From Erysipelotrichaceae bacterium (lineage in GTDB: Bacteria; Bacillota_I; Bacilli_A; Erysipelotrichales; Erysipelotrichaceae): DNA of 41,475 nt. This document shows positions 7,850 through 16,751 of the stretch, piece by piece; the first letter of the stretch is position 1, and every line of letters begins with the position of its first letter. Below the pieces are notes generated by a model. That model worked only from the letters and a program-made list of their open reading frames with translations. It had not been told where the DNA came from and did no database searches. The DNA lies in contig JAFRKI010000008.1 in NCBI GenBank assembly GCA_017431825.1, positions 1 through 41,475 on the forward strand, written 5' to 3'. The position numbers and the translations under genes were made by a program.

Positions 7850-7876
7850 CGACATTAGCAGGAGAAACAGAAAATC

Positions 7877-8302
7877 ATGGACAGGAAAGAAAAAGCCGTT
7901 GAACTGAAACATAACGGTTATAACTGTGCTCAGGCAGTACTGTGTGTTTTTAAAGAAGAGACCGGACTATCCGAGGAATCCCTGAAGCGTATGGGAGCAG
8001 GATTCGGTGTTGGCATGGGCTGCATGGAAGCTACCTGCGGGGCTCTGATAGCTGCTGAAATACTGATGGGGCTGAAGGAATATCAGGGGAAGCCGGTCCT
8101 TCGAAACGCAAGAGAGCTGTACCAGGCGTTTACGGAAAAGTGCGGCGCTTCCATCTGCAAGGATCTGAAAGGACGGGATACCGGAAAAGCCATCTGTGAA
8201 TGCGACGACTGCGTACGGTATGCTGTAGAGCTGGCAGAGGAATTGTACGACAGCGATCAGACACTTTTTACCAACGCAAGGATGGTAAACCGGAATCTGT
8301 AA
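7877..8302 (+). CDS. C_GCAxxG_C_C family putative redox protein
   Basis: 141-residue cysteine-rich protein. It follows the C_GCAxxG_C_C pattern: CAQAVLCVF near the N-terminus, GMGCMEATCGALIAAEILMG in the middle, then CGASICKDLKG and the C-terminal ICECDDCVRYA. The family is described as possibly redox-active or metal-binding, often next to oxidoreductases. It is followed 9 bases later by a RibD-type reductase gene, which fits such a link. Biochemical role unproven. Confidence 0.85.
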   Translation: MDRKEKAVELKHNGYNCAQAVLCVFKEETGLSEESLKRMGAGFGVGMGCMEATCGALIAAEILMGLKEYQGKPVLRNARELYQAFTEKCGASICKDLKGRDTGKAICECDDCVRYAVELAEELYDSDQTLFTNARMVNRNL

Positions 8303-8311
8303 AGGAGCATT

Positions 8312-8992
8312 ATGGACAGACCGATAACGACTTTATTCATGCTTATGTCTTTAGACGGAAAGATAAGCACCGGTGCATCAGACGACCTGGATGTCGATAA
8401 GGACTTTCCGAAGACAGACGGACTGAAAGAGGGACTTCATCAGTATTATGAGATAGAACAGACGACCGATCTGTGGTCCTTTAACACCGGACGGGTACAG
8501 GCCAAGATGGGCGTAAATGAAAAGCCCTTTCCCGATAAGGGTCCGGTATCTTTCGTCCTGCTGGATAACAGCCATTTAACAGAGCATGGAGTGACGTATT
8601 TCTGCAAGAAATCAAAGGACCTCGTCATTATTACTTCCAACAGGGATCATCCTGCTTACAACGTGAAGGAAGACAACCTTCATATCATCTTTCAGGAAGA
8701 GCTGTCTTTGAAAGATGCGCTTCATGAATTAAAAGATGTGTACGGATGTGAGAGACTGACAGTTCAAAGCGGCGGAACGGTCAACGGACTGTTCCTTAGA
8801 GAAAAGCTGTTTGATTATGTCGATATCGTCGTGGCTCCGGTGCTGATCGGCGGAAAGGATACCGCTTCCCTGATAGACGGCGTTTCGATCGTTTCCGAAA
8901 AGGAGCTGTCAAAACTGGGCATACTGAAACTCATCGACTGCACAGTCTTAAATGATTCATATGTCAGACTCAGATATCAGGTCATCGGCTGA
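8312..8992 (+). CDS. RibD C-terminal / dihydrofolate-reductase-like protein
   Basis: 226-residue NADPH-dependent reductase of the RibD_C family. The N-terminal ITTLFMLMSLDGKISTG is the diagnostic strand-loop of this fold. LTVQSGGTVNGLFLREKL and VDIVVAPVLIGGKD are the cofactor-binding and C-terminal motifs. There is no deaminase domain, so it is not the bifunctional riboflavin enzyme; such stand-alone copies have mostly unknown substrates. AAAGGAG precedes the ATG, 9 bases after the redox protein. Confidence 0.85.
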   Translation: MDRPITTLFMLMSLDGKISTGASDDLDVDKDFPKTDGLKEGLHQYYEIEQTTDLWSFNTGRVQAKMGVNEKPFPDKGPVSFVLLDNSHLTEHGVTYFCKKSKDLVIITSNRDHPAYNVKEDNLHIIFQEELSLKDALHELKDVYGCERLTVQSGGTVNGLFLREKLFDYVDIVVAPVLIGGKDTASLIDGVSIVSEKELSKLGILKLIDCTVLNDSYVRLRYQVIG

Positions 8993-9067
8993 TAAATCTT
9001 TCGTTTGCAGAGTTAACGCATTATATATTCAACGACTGAAAAAGGTTATTAAAGGAGGATCAGAATA

Positions 9068-9556
9068 ATGTCAGAATATCGTTTTTTAGAACTTGTAGAA
9101 AAGGAAAACGGCTTTGAATACTATCAGGCCTTCCGTGATGAGGTCGACTGGATCATGGGTGGCAAGGACGATACCTGCTGGTTCGTGATCATGGAAGATC
9201 AGTCTGTTAAGGAAACATATATCGGAACTCTTAAGGACGGCATATGGACCGACCGCATGATCAAGGGAAAAGGAAAGAATAAAAGCGTTAAGGAAATGCC
9301 TGCAGAAAGCACCATCAGGCTTATAGAGGAAAGAGCTTATTACATGCAGGATGCAGAATGGGTAAAGGACAGAAAACCGAAACTTGTCGAAGATTCCCAT
9401 CCTCATTATCACTTTGTCTACGGCATGGGCGATAAGGCCCTGGACGTATCGGAAGCTTATGGGATAAGCGTCGGATACTCGGATCTCAGTGATGTTTCCG
9501 CAGGTTTTCACCTGAGATATCTCTATACCGGCAAAGACGTAGAGAGCCCGGAGTGA
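9068..9556 (+). CDS. Hypothetical cytosolic protein
   Basis: 162 residues, not recognised. No signal peptide or membrane segment; rich in aromatic and charged residues (CWFVIMEDQSVKETYIGTL, HPHYHFVYGMGDKAL). A strong ribosome-binding site AAAGGAGG lies 10 bases before ATG. It ends a same-strand run and is followed by a hairpin terminator shared with the convergent M6 protease gene. Confidence 0.7.
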   Translation: MSEYRFLELVEKENGFEYYQAFRDEVDWIMGGKDDTCWFVIMEDQSVKETYIGTLKDGIWTDRMIKGKGKNKSVKEMPAESTIRLIEERAYYMQDAEWVKDRKPKLVEDSHPHYHFVYGMGDKALDVSEAYGISVGYSDLSDVSAGFHLRYLYTGKDVESPE

Positions 9557-9589
9557 TCTGAAGGGATCGAAACAGAAAAAGACGGTGAT

Positions 9590-9617
9590 ATAAAAGCGGC
9601 CAGACAGCCGCTTTTTA
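9590..9617. terminator. Bidirectional terminator
   Basis: An AGCGGC/GCCGCT stem with A-run on the left and T-run on the right, placed between convergent genes, can act in both directions. Confidence 0.75.
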
Positions 9618-9640
9618 AATATCTGAGATCTTTGAATGTA

Positions 9641-11383
9641 TTACTGACGGTATATGGTAATAATGGCTTCGTGATTGACCTTATCGTAGTGTTCGACCTT
9701 TATTGAATAGTCAAAAGTCCCGCCGTTATTCGCATACGGGGCATTCGGAAAGGCATCTCTCATCGTTTCCATGGAGAAGACTTCACCGGTGGAAAAGAGA
9801 TCGCCCGGACTGAATAAATAATACATGGACCAGTCAGAAGGCGTGCAGATGCGGTACTTGCTGGAACCGTCACTTGGTATGAGATCCAGCAGGTGATACC
9901 AGCGCTCATCTCCTTCGATCTTAGGTTCATAGCCGTTGGAGTTTGTATAGATCTCTGTCAAGTTGAGGCGTTGACCGTAATCAGGGAGATCCAGCATCTC
10001 CATGATAGCGTCATAACCATACAGCGGTGAGTAGACGGCAACGGCTTCGGTCGGACTTACGCTTTTCGTGGTCTTTACAGCCAGACGGGAATCCACATGC
10101 AGGATACGGACGCCGCCTCCGTTTGCCTTGGCACCGATCGGTTTTATCTGACGTTCATCAAGACCCCATTCCCAATCGTAACCGTTGGCACCGACAGGAG
10201 CCATTACGTCTATAAGCAGATACTCGTCAAAGGCCGTACCGTTCCAGCCTTTGGAAGTCGGAATGAGGACTGCGTTGTTGTATTCCGATGAACAGGAAAG
10301 CTTCAAGGTCACGGAATCGACGCCTTCACTGATCAGATAAGGTTCCAGCCAGCCGCAGGTAAAACGGGAGAAACAGTTCCAGTCGCCGACGTCGTGAGAC
10401 TGCATGTCAAAGGTTCCTAATGCGTCGATGATCTCACCTTTATAAGGAGCGAAATCATAGTAATCCACAAGACCAAAGGCGTGGCTCATTTCATGAATCA
10501 GAACCCTGATGCCCATCTCCTGAGTTGCCGGGACCGGATCATTGAGCATCCCTTCATAAGGGACCTTTATATACAGTTTCATTACCGGATCGCCAGGTGA
10601 AGGGATTCCCTGGGTAAAAGCGGACTGTCCGCCGGAAATATAATACTGATATCCGTCACCAACGGTCTTGAAACTGTCTTCACCGCCGATGAACACTACG
10701 GCATCCACATAGCCGTCTCTGTCCTTATCCAGTTCATTTATATCGCCCGGATAAGACTTTTTGATGTCATTGAAGATATCTTCATGGAAAGTGTTGTAAC
10801 CATTGTTTATGTCATAGGCCTCTTTGCAGGTCATGTTGCAGTCATAGATCATGAAGTGAAAGTCAAGATCGGCTCTGCCATAGGAGTTGTAGTATAAGTA
10901 GGAAGAAACGGACTTCAGGCGGTCAAAGGAATCATATTCACCGGTAAATGCCTGTTTCAGCGCATCCATGTCACAGTCGTATCCGTCTCTGTACTTCAGA
11001 TATACGACCAGAACGGCATTGGCATCGGATCCGCGTAAATTGTATTCCTCGAGATCCTGATAGGTGATCTTTGATGAAACGGTCTCCACCTCATCTGTAC
11101 AAAGAGCCCTAAGTTCAAGGTCTTTATTGACAGGATCCGAAAAAGACCAGGCTGGAGAATAAAAATCATAATACCAGCCTTCCAGCGTCTTTCCCTCAGG
11201 AGCATACTGCGGAGCTGTAACGGCGGTACCTTTTTCGACAGTCTTAACGGCTATTTGATTACCGTCCTGATCAAGAAAGCGGACAGTCACTGCGTTTTCC
11301 GGTGTCTGGGTGTTACTACCGCAGCCTGTCACGATAAGCAGCAGGATCATAAGCACCAGGTGGCCGAAGCGTTTCTGTTTCAT
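9641..11383 (-). CDS. M6-like metalloprotease lipoprotein
   Basis: 580-residue lipoprotein predicted to act outside the membrane. The signal peptide ends in the lipobox IVTGC. After it come an InlB-type repeat-like segment (TVRFLDQDGNQIAVKTVEKG) and a protease domain with HEMSHAFGLVDYYD (H297 starts the HExxHxxGxxD zinc motif). The acidic DKDRDGYVDAVVFIG is typical of immune-inhibitor-A/M6 peptidases. The C-terminal 200 residues are beta-rich and may bind substrate. AAGGAGG precedes the start. It is transcribed away from the histidine kinase gene and has its own promoter and UUCG-capped hairpin in the leader. Confidence 0.85.
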   Translation of the reverse strand: MKQKRFGHLVLMILLLIVTGCGSNTQTPENAVTVRFLDQDGNQIAVKTVEKGTAVTAPQYAPEGKTLEGWYYDFYSPAWSFSDPVNKDLELRALCTDEVETVSSKITYQDLEEYNLRGSDANAVLVVYLKYRDGYDCDMDALKQAFTGEYDSFDRLKSVSSYLYYNSYGRADLDFHFMIYDCNMTCKEAYDINNGYNTFHEDIFNDIKKSYPGDINELDKDRDGYVDAVVFIGGEDSFKTVGDGYQYYISGGQSAFTQGIPSPGDPVMKLYIKVPYEGMLNDPVPATQEMGIRVLIHEMSHAFGLVDYYDFAPYKGEIIDALGTFDMQSHDVGDWNCFSRFTCGWLEPYLISEGVDSVTLKLSCSSEYNNAVLIPTSKGWNGTAFDEYLLIDVMAPVGANGYDWEWGLDERQIKPIGAKANGGGVRILHVDSRLAVKTTKSVSPTEAVAVYSPLYGYDAIMEMLDLPDYGQRLNLTEIYTNSNGYEPKIEGDERWYHLLDLIPSDGSSKYRICTPSDWSMYYLFSPGDLFSTGEVFSMETMRDAFPNAPYANNGGTFDYSIKVEHYDKVNHEAIITIYRQ

Positions 11384-11413
11384 GTTTTACCTCCTTCTGT
11401 AAATCAAAATCAT

Positions 11414-11427
11414 CAGACCGAAGTCTG
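11414..11427 (-). other. UUCG-tetraloop hairpin in the M6 protease leader
   Basis: On the minus strand CAGAC-TTCG-GTCTG gives a C(UUCG)G tetraloop, an unusually stable small RNA hairpin, inside the predicted 5' leader. It could stabilise the mRNA. Confidence 0.5.
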
Positions 11428-11464
11428 TATGTCAGTGATTATTAAGTACTATTTATATATCAAA

Positions 11465-11493
11465 ATTATAAGCCAGCAGTGAGTCTGAGTAAA
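11465..11493 (-). promoter_or_regulatory. Promoter of the M6 protease gene
   Basis: TTTACT, a 17-base spacer and TATAAT on the minus strand, giving a leader of about 75 bases. Confidence 0.7.
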
Positions 11494-11536
11494 TGGCGGA
11501 AACAACAGCAGCAAAACAAAACGGAACGGTATGTTA

Positions 11537-11542
11537 TATAAT
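11537..11542 (+). promoter_or_regulatory. -10 box of the histidine kinase operon
   Basis: TATAAT in a TA-rich context with no recognisable -35 box. It lies about 80 bases upstream of the kinase start. Confidence 0.45.
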
Positions 11543-11561
11543 ACATATTAAGAATAGATAT

Positions 11562-11599
11562 CCTCTGCTTTTGCAGAGGTGCTGACTCGTCTGAACGAG
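11562..11599 (+). other. Two stem-loops in the kinase leader
   Basis: CCTCTGC-tttt-GCAGAGG (11562-11579) and CTCGT-ctga-ACGAG (11586-11599) precede the ribosome-binding site. They may stabilise the leader or gate translation; not matched to a known riboswitch. Confidence 0.45.
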
Positions 11600-11620
11600 A
11601 TAATGGGAGTGGAAAACACC

Positions 11621-14155
11621 ATGAAGAAAACCTGGGTCATAATCGTTAATGTGCTCATTATGATTGCTATGCTGATCTTTGTAGTCCTCTATTCCAGCTA
11701 TGAGAACGGGGATACGGTCCAGAGGCAGATAGAGCATTTTGAGAATACCACGATCACCATGGAGAACGTTACCGAGAACTATCTTGAAGGTGAACAGCGT
11801 ATCTGTGATGTATGGGCACACTATATCAACAGCAAGGACATGACCATCGAGGATGCCGCTTCTTTCATCCGGGTCTCTCATGTGCTTCCGAACGCTTCAG
11901 CACATATCGTGTATCTTGATTCGCTGTCCGGATTGTCCACAAGAGCGAATCAGGATCATCCTGACGACTATTCCGTTTCTTATGAACGGGTCGGTCTTCT
12001 GGACGATGTGAGCTGGATCTATGACATAGGAGAATCCATCAACATCTCCCGGGCCTATACCAATCCGGTAAACGGTGAACAGTCCATAGCCTTCTGCAAT
12101 TTCATCACGCTTCATGACGCAAAGACCGGTGATCTGCGTGATGCCGTACTGCTGCGTGTACTGCCGATCTCGGAGCTTGAGCAGAAATGGATATTCCCGC
12201 AGGAAAGCTTTGAAAATGCCGAGCTTTCCGTGATCGATGCCGACGGCGATTATATCATCAAGGGCCATTCCTTCAAGAACTCCAGTTTCTTTGAGTTCTA
12301 CAGATCATACAACACTACAGATCCTGCTTCTGCAAAGGAGCTCTTTGAGAAGATAACCACATCGACCGGTTCTTTCACCATGCTGAACTCCCGCGGTGAG
12401 GAATGCATCCTTGCCTATACTCCGGTCGAAGCGATCGGCGGGTGGACGCTTCTGAGTTTCATGCCGATGAAGGATCTGGCAGTCGATACCCAGAACTGGC
12501 TGCTGATAGGTTTCGTATCGGCAGGGCTTCTGATCCTGTTCGTTTTCGACCTGGTAGTCATGCTTCATTTCAACAAGCAGCTGCAGGAAGCTGCCACGGA
12601 AGCGGCATCGGCAAACAGAGCGAAGACCGACTTCCTCTCGACCATGTCTCATGATATCCGTACACCGATGAATGCGATCATCGGCCTTACGACGATAGCG
12701 GAAAAGAACCTCGGCGATACCGAAGCCGTGGGAGAAAACCTGCGGAAGATCACGCTTGCCAGCAATCATCTGCTTACTCTGATCAATGATATTCTGGACA
12801 TCTCCAAGGTCGAGAGCGGAAAGCTGAATCTGAGTCCGCAGACCTTCTCCATCGTGGAGACGGTGGAAAACCTCGTGAATCTTTCCCAGCCGATGATCAA
12901 GGAAAAGAACATCGATTTCAATTTCCGCACGAGCAAGATGGAAAGAGAATACCTTTATGCCGATCAGCTCAGGCTGAATCAGATATATATCAACATCCTT
13001 TCCAATGCCATCAAATATACGGAACCTGGCGGCAGCGTCAGCGTCGACATGCGTGAAGAGGAAAGCCAGGTACCGGGCTGTGTACGCCTGGCCTATACCG
13101 TAGCCGATACCGGTATCGGCATGAGTCCGGAGTTTATGGCAAACATGTACCAGCCGTTCTCACGTCAGACAGACAGCCGGGTCAACATTATCCAGGGAAC
13201 CGGTCTTGGACTGGCCATCACCAAGCAGATGGTCGATCTGATGGGAGGAACCATCGACTGTCAGAGCGAACAGGGAAAAGGAACGACATTTACCGTTATT
13301 CTGGACATCCCTGTAGCGGAAAGACAAAGGGAAGACATGATGCTTGAACCGATGGATGTCATCATCGTCGATGACGACGAGATCCTGCTGGAGACCGCAG
13401 TCGATACGCTGGAATCGCTCGGCTTAAGGGTCGACAGTGCCAGAAGCGGAAAGGAAGCGCTCGGCATGATCGCCCAGCGGCATGATACCGGAAATGATTA
13501 CAGGATCGTGATCCTTGACTGGAAGATGCCGGATATGAACGGTGTCGAGACGATACGCCGGATCCGTACGGAAGTGGATGCGGACATCCCTGTTCTGCTG
13601 ACTTCCTCTTACGACTGGTCGGATATTGAAGATGAGATAAAGGAAGCAGGAGCGAACGGCTTCATCAGCAAGCCGCTGTTCCGTTCCACGCTTTACGATA
13701 AGATAAACGAGATCCTGGGAACCGAAGTGAAGTCCGTTGAACCGGAGAATGACTATTCCGATCTGCAGGGAACCAATATCCTCGTTGCGGAAGACAATGA
13801 TATCAACTGGGAGATCATTTCCACCATGCTGGGCATGTTCGGCATCACAACGGAGCGTGCCGCCAACGGACGTATCTGCGTTGATAAGATGAAACAGGCA
13901 GAAAAAGGAAAGTACGCCCTTATCTTTATGGATATACAGATGCCGGAGATGAACGGTCTTGATGCTACAAGGACTATCAGGGCAATGGATGATCCTTGGG
14001 CGTCTTCCATCCCGATCATCGCCATGACAGCAGACGCTTTCTCGGAAAACGTCACCGAGTGTCTGAATGCCGGCATGAACGGACACATCGCTAAACCTAT
14101 AGATATGAAACTTGTCATTAAGGAGATTCGCAGAATCAAGGAGGAGGAGAGATAA
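11621..14155 (+). CDS. Membrane hybrid histidine kinase with two receiver domains
   Basis: 844-residue sensor kinase. TM1 is at about residues 5-24, then an extracytoplasmic Cache-like sensor domain (about 30-285) and TM2 at about 292-314. HisKA follows with the phospho-accepting His344 in STMSHDIRTPMNAIIG. The ATPase domain has its G-box GTGLGLA near 526-532. Two receiver domains follow: REC1 with Asp633 in ILDWKMPDMNG and REC2 with Asp771 in FMDIQMPEMNG, each with the conserved Lys (ISKP, IAKP). There is no DNA-binding output domain and no regulator gene next to it, so the phosphoryl target lies elsewhere. I prefer ATG at 11621 over upstream in-frame starts because MKKTWVII opens the membrane segment. 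The stop overlaps the start of the solute-binding lipoprotein (TAATG). Confidence 0.92.
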   Translation: MKKTWVIIVNVLIMIAMLIFVVLYSSYENGDTVQRQIEHFENTTITMENVTENYLEGEQRICDVWAHYINSKDMTIEDAASFIRVSHVLPNASAHIVYLDSLSGLSTRANQDHPDDYSVSYERVGLLDDVSWIYDIGESINISRAYTNPVNGEQSIAFCNFITLHDAKTGDLRDAVLLRVLPISELEQKWIFPQESFENAELSVIDADGDYIIKGHSFKNSSFFEFYRSYNTTDPASAKELFEKITTSTGSFTMLNSRGEECILAYTPVEAIGGWTLLSFMPMKDLAVDTQNWLLIGFVSAGLLILFVFDLVVMLHFNKQLQEAATEAASANRAKTDFLSTMSHDIRTPMNAIIGLTTIAEKNLGDTEAVGENLRKITLASNHLLTLINDILDISKVESGKLNLSPQTFSIVETVENLVNLSQPMIKEKNIDFNFRTSKMEREYLYADQLRLNQIYINILSNAIKYTEPGGSVSVDMREEESQVPGCVRLAYTVADTGIGMSPEFMANMYQPFSRQTDSRVNIIQGTGLGLAITKQMVDLMGGTIDCQSEQGKGTTFTVILDIPVAERQREDMMLEPMDVIIVDDDEILLETAVDTLESLGLRVDSARSGKEALGMIAQRHDTGNDYRIVILDWKMPDMNGVETIRRIRTEVDADIPVLLTSSYDWSDIEDEIKEAGANGFISKPLFRSTLYDKINEILGTEVKSVEPENDYSDLQGTNILVAEDNDINWEIISTMLGMFGITTERAANGRICVDKMKQAEKGKYALIFMDIQMPEMNGLDATRTIRAMDDPWASSIPIIAMTADAFSENVTECLNAGMNGHIAKPIDMKLVIKEIRRIKEEER

Positions 14156-15444
14156 TGAAGAAACTGTTCTGCACGATTTTAATCGTATTTACATTAGTAT
14201 CACTGACGGCCTGCGGAGGCAAACCACAGGAAGATACGGACACCGCTTTCAAACCGGCTCTGGATACGGAAACGGAATGCAGCATCACGGTAGTCGGAAG
14301 CTATGACAACTTTGAGGCGCTGGAAGCCGAATTTGACAGATTCAACGAAATATATCCTAACGTAAAACTAAGTTATGTGAAGCTGGATGACTACAGCAAC
14401 GTGCTGGCCGCGGCGCTGGAAAGCAATGACAGACCTAATATTTTCTTCTCCTATACCTGGATGATCGGTAACGAAAAGTACGAACAGGTATACACTCACA
14501 TGGAGGATCTTTCGGATGTCGGGCTGGGACTTGATCTGGACTGCATCCGTCCGGGTCTGATCAGCCACGATGCGGAAGGCCGTGTACTGCTGGTACCGGT
14601 CTTCTCCAGGACCTATGGCATGCTGGTAAACAAGGACCTGTTTGAAAAGGAAGGCCTCAGCATCCCTACGACCTGGAGCGAACTGCTGTCCGTATGTGAA
14701 GAGTTCCGCAACAGGGGCTATGCCAGCCCGATGATGGGTTACAGCCTCAAATCATCAAGCTGCTTCATGTATACGGTCGCTTATCCGCTGTTTGCAGCTA
14801 CGCTTGCCGAAAACCCTGAAGTGCTTGAACTTGCCAATAAACTGGATCCTGCAGCGGGAGAATACATGCGTCCGGCACTGGAAACAGTCGAGAAACTCAT
14901 TCAGAACAACTGCATCGATCTGGATGAGTGTGATAAGATCGAGGACAACTATACCCAGGTAATCCTGCGTTTCTTTGAAGGCGATGTACCGATGATGATC
15001 TGTGCCGGTGATACCGTATCCGGAACCAAGAAGAGGGAAAGCCAGTCTGAAGCATTCACCAATTCGCCTTTCGCTTACGCATTTACGCCGATCCCTCTGA
15101 CAGAAGAAGGAGGATACTTCATAGACAGTCCTTCCATCGAGTTCTCCGTAAACAAGAACTGCGATGATCTTGACATGACGAACGAATTCATGCGTTTCCT
15201 GATCAAAGACGAAGAACTTAACGAGATGGCTTCCGTTAAGCGTCTGGTAACTCCAACCAAGGATCTGTCTTTTGATACGGTATACGCTCCTTTCGGTCAG
15301 GTACCTTCCGATCGTACCATTTCTCCGGAAGTAGTCGGCATTAAGGATCCGCTGACGGTCCAGATAAGGGTCGCAGCGTTCAAGGTCGGTAAAGGCGAGA
15401 TAAGCATAGATGAAGCCGTTTCGATGTACGGAAGCTTTGAATAA
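14155..15444 (+). CDS. Extracellular solute-binding lipoprotein (family 1)
   Basis: 429-residue lipoprotein (lipobox LTACGG near residue 20) of the ABC-type sugar-binding protein family 1. The ITVVGSYDNFEALEAEFDRF opening and the RTYGMLVNKDLFEKEGLSIP segment, followed by TTWSELLSVCEEF, are characteristic of this fold. No permease or ATPase genes are near. Its ATG overlaps the kinase stop in TAATG, so the two are translationally coupled. The likely role is ligand presentation to the Cache domain of the kinase rather than, or as well as, uptake. Ligand unknown. Confidence 0.88.
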   Translation: MKKLFCTILIVFTLVSLTACGGKPQEDTDTAFKPALDTETECSITVVGSYDNFEALEAEFDRFNEIYPNVKLSYVKLDDYSNVLAAALESNDRPNIFFSYTWMIGNEKYEQVYTHMEDLSDVGLGLDLDCIRPGLISHDAEGRVLLVPVFSRTYGMLVNKDLFEKEGLSIPTTWSELLSVCEEFRNRGYASPMMGYSLKSSSCFMYTVAYPLFAATLAENPEVLELANKLDPAAGEYMRPALETVEKLIQNNCIDLDECDKIEDNYTQVILRFFEGDVPMMICAGDTVSGTKKRESQSEAFTNSPFAYAFTPIPLTEEGGYFIDSPSIEFSVNKNCDDLDMTNEFMRFLIKDEELNEMASVKRLVTPTKDLSFDTVYAPFGQVPSDRTISPEVVGIKDPLTVQIRVAAFKVGKGEISIDEAVSMYGSFE

Positions 15445-15451
15445 AAAACAG

Positions 15452-15477
15452 GGCTGCAGAAATGCAGCCTTTCTTTT
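15452..15477 (+). terminator. Terminator of the kinase/binding-protein operon
   Basis: GGCTGCA-gaaa-TGCAGCC followed by TTTCTTTT. Confidence 0.8.
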
Positions 15478-15529
15478 GCCTGTTTTCATCAATGATATTT
15501 CCACAGTTTTAGGACTGAAGAGAAGGATT

Positions 15530-15557
15530 TTGAGCACGGATGATATTTAGGTATAAT
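15530..15557 (+). promoter_or_regulatory. Promoter of the VanZ-like/exported protein operon
   Basis: TTGAGC, a 16-base spacer and TATAAT, 80 bases upstream of the VanZ-like gene. Confidence 0.65.
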
Positions 15558-15640
15558 TTTATTAGTAAAGCAATTGCATCCACATAAGTCAATAGCAGTA
15601 AAAACATGCTTCTTTTGTGTTTATGGCAGAAAGGAAAGAA

Positions 15641-16078
15641 ATGAGGCTTTCAAGGAAAAACCGTCTCTATGCAGCAAACGTGATCGTTCCGCTTCTCTGC
15701 GGACTGTTCATCTACCTGACGGCAGCTGAAGATACGTTGGTATCCGCTTTTCTGCCTGCACTGCGTTCCCTGCTGCCGGTCATTGATTATCCGTCAGTGA
15801 TACGCAATTTCGCGGCTGATTTTCTTTGGGCTTATGCGCTGTTTTTCTGTCTGAGACTCAGTCTCGGGGATGAACTGTGCGGAAGATACGGGATTTATGC
15901 CTTGCTGCTGGCAGCTGCAGTCGCCCTGATCCTGGAATGCCTGCAGATGACGAAGATCTTTCCCGGAACATTTGATATGCTGGATATAATTACTGAATTA
16001 ACAGCGGCAGCTGTTGCATTATTGATTTCAAACATTATAGAACGGAGGAAATGTTATGAAGAAAAAGAATTTAATTAG
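15641..16078 (+). CDS. VanZ/DUF2809-like small membrane protein
   Basis: 145 residues with about four membrane segments: VIVPLLCGLFIYLTA, FLWAYALFFCLRLSL, YALLLAAAVALILECLQM and ITELTAAAVALLIS. The end segment GTFDMLDIITELTAAAVALL is the hallmark of VanZ/DUF2809-type proteins. Function is not established for this group. I place the start at the ATG at 15641, where AAAGGA is about 5 bases upstream; an in-frame ATG at 15623 lacks a binding site. It overlaps the first exported mosaic protein by 23 bases, which suggests coupled translation. Confidence 0.7.
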   Translation: MRLSRKNRLYAANVIVPLLCGLFIYLTAAEDTLVSAFLPALRSLLPVIDYPSVIRNFAADFLWAYALFFCLRLSLGDELCGRYGIYALLLAAAVALILECLQMTKIFPGTFDMLDIITELTAAAVALLISNIIERRKCYEEKEFN

Positions 16079-16721
16079 AATGATATTAACATGCCTTGTG
16101 GTAGCCATGTTTACCTGTATGGCCATGGGATCAGATTTGATGAGACCTTTAGAGGAAACCAACACTCTTAGACAGACAGAGTTAAGAGAAGACCTTATGA
16201 AAGATTACGGATTAAGCTACGATGAAGCTGATCGTGTTATTAAAATGGTGGAAAACGAGAATATGTCGTATGAGGAAGCGATAAATACGGTCTTGTCTGA
16301 GAGGCCGGAACAGGAACAGGCAGCAGAAACCGGACTCCCTGCTAAGGAAATCGAAGGAACATATACTGCTGCATCCATACTCAAAGTAAACATGAAGGGC
16401 AAGGACGAGGACGAACCTTGGAGAGAGATCGATTCTCAGGAGATCAAGTTTACCATTACTGTCACTGCTATAGATGAGAATACGATCAGACTTGATATGG
16501 AAGGAGTCAAGTTTGGCGAAGGCCCTTACAATCCTGCAACCGGTATCTGTGGATTTGAATTAGCTCCTGAATTCATCGAAGCGCTTAATACAAGACCGGA
16601 AGATGGCGAAATCAGACGCTTTACTTTTACAAACAATGATGGAAAGATCCAGTTTGAAGGAGTAAAAGTCGTTAACGGAGTAGATGATGAATCTTCCATT
16701 ATGATAGGAGTTAAAGATTAA
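16056..16721 (+). CDS. Exported mosaic protein 1 (UBA-like helix region plus domain A)
   Basis: 221 residues, function unknown. The signal peptide MKKKNLIRMILTCLVVAMFT is nearly identical to that of the next gene. A helical segment (about 43-82, LREDLMKDYGLSYDEADRVI, then EEAINTVL) follows. Residues about 95-221 form a domain, here called A, with LPAKEIEGTY, VNMKGKDEDEPW, VKFGEGPYNPATGICGFELA and FTNNDGKIQFEGVKV. Domain A recurs at the C-terminus of the protein at 17,748. No lipobox cysteine, so secreted or anchored by its N-terminus. CGGAGG lies upstream of the ATG, inside the end of the VanZ-like gene. Confidence 0.75.
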   Translation: MKKKNLIRMILTCLVVAMFTCMAMGSDLMRPLEETNTLRQTELREDLMKDYGLSYDEADRVIKMVENENMSYEEAINTVLSERPEQEQAAETGLPAKEIEGTYTAASILKVNMKGKDEDEPWREIDSQEIKFTITVTAIDENTIRLDMEGVKFGEGPYNPATGICGFELAPEFIEALNTRPEDGEIRRFTFTNNDGKIQFEGVKVVNGVDDESSIMIGVKD

Positions 16722-16751
16722 TAACGGGACATGTTGAATGGAGAAAGCATT

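Noticed and set aside
14155..15444. ABC sugar importer locus around the solute-binding protein
   Set aside because: No permease or ATPase gene is adjacent; the gene is coupled to a kinase instead.
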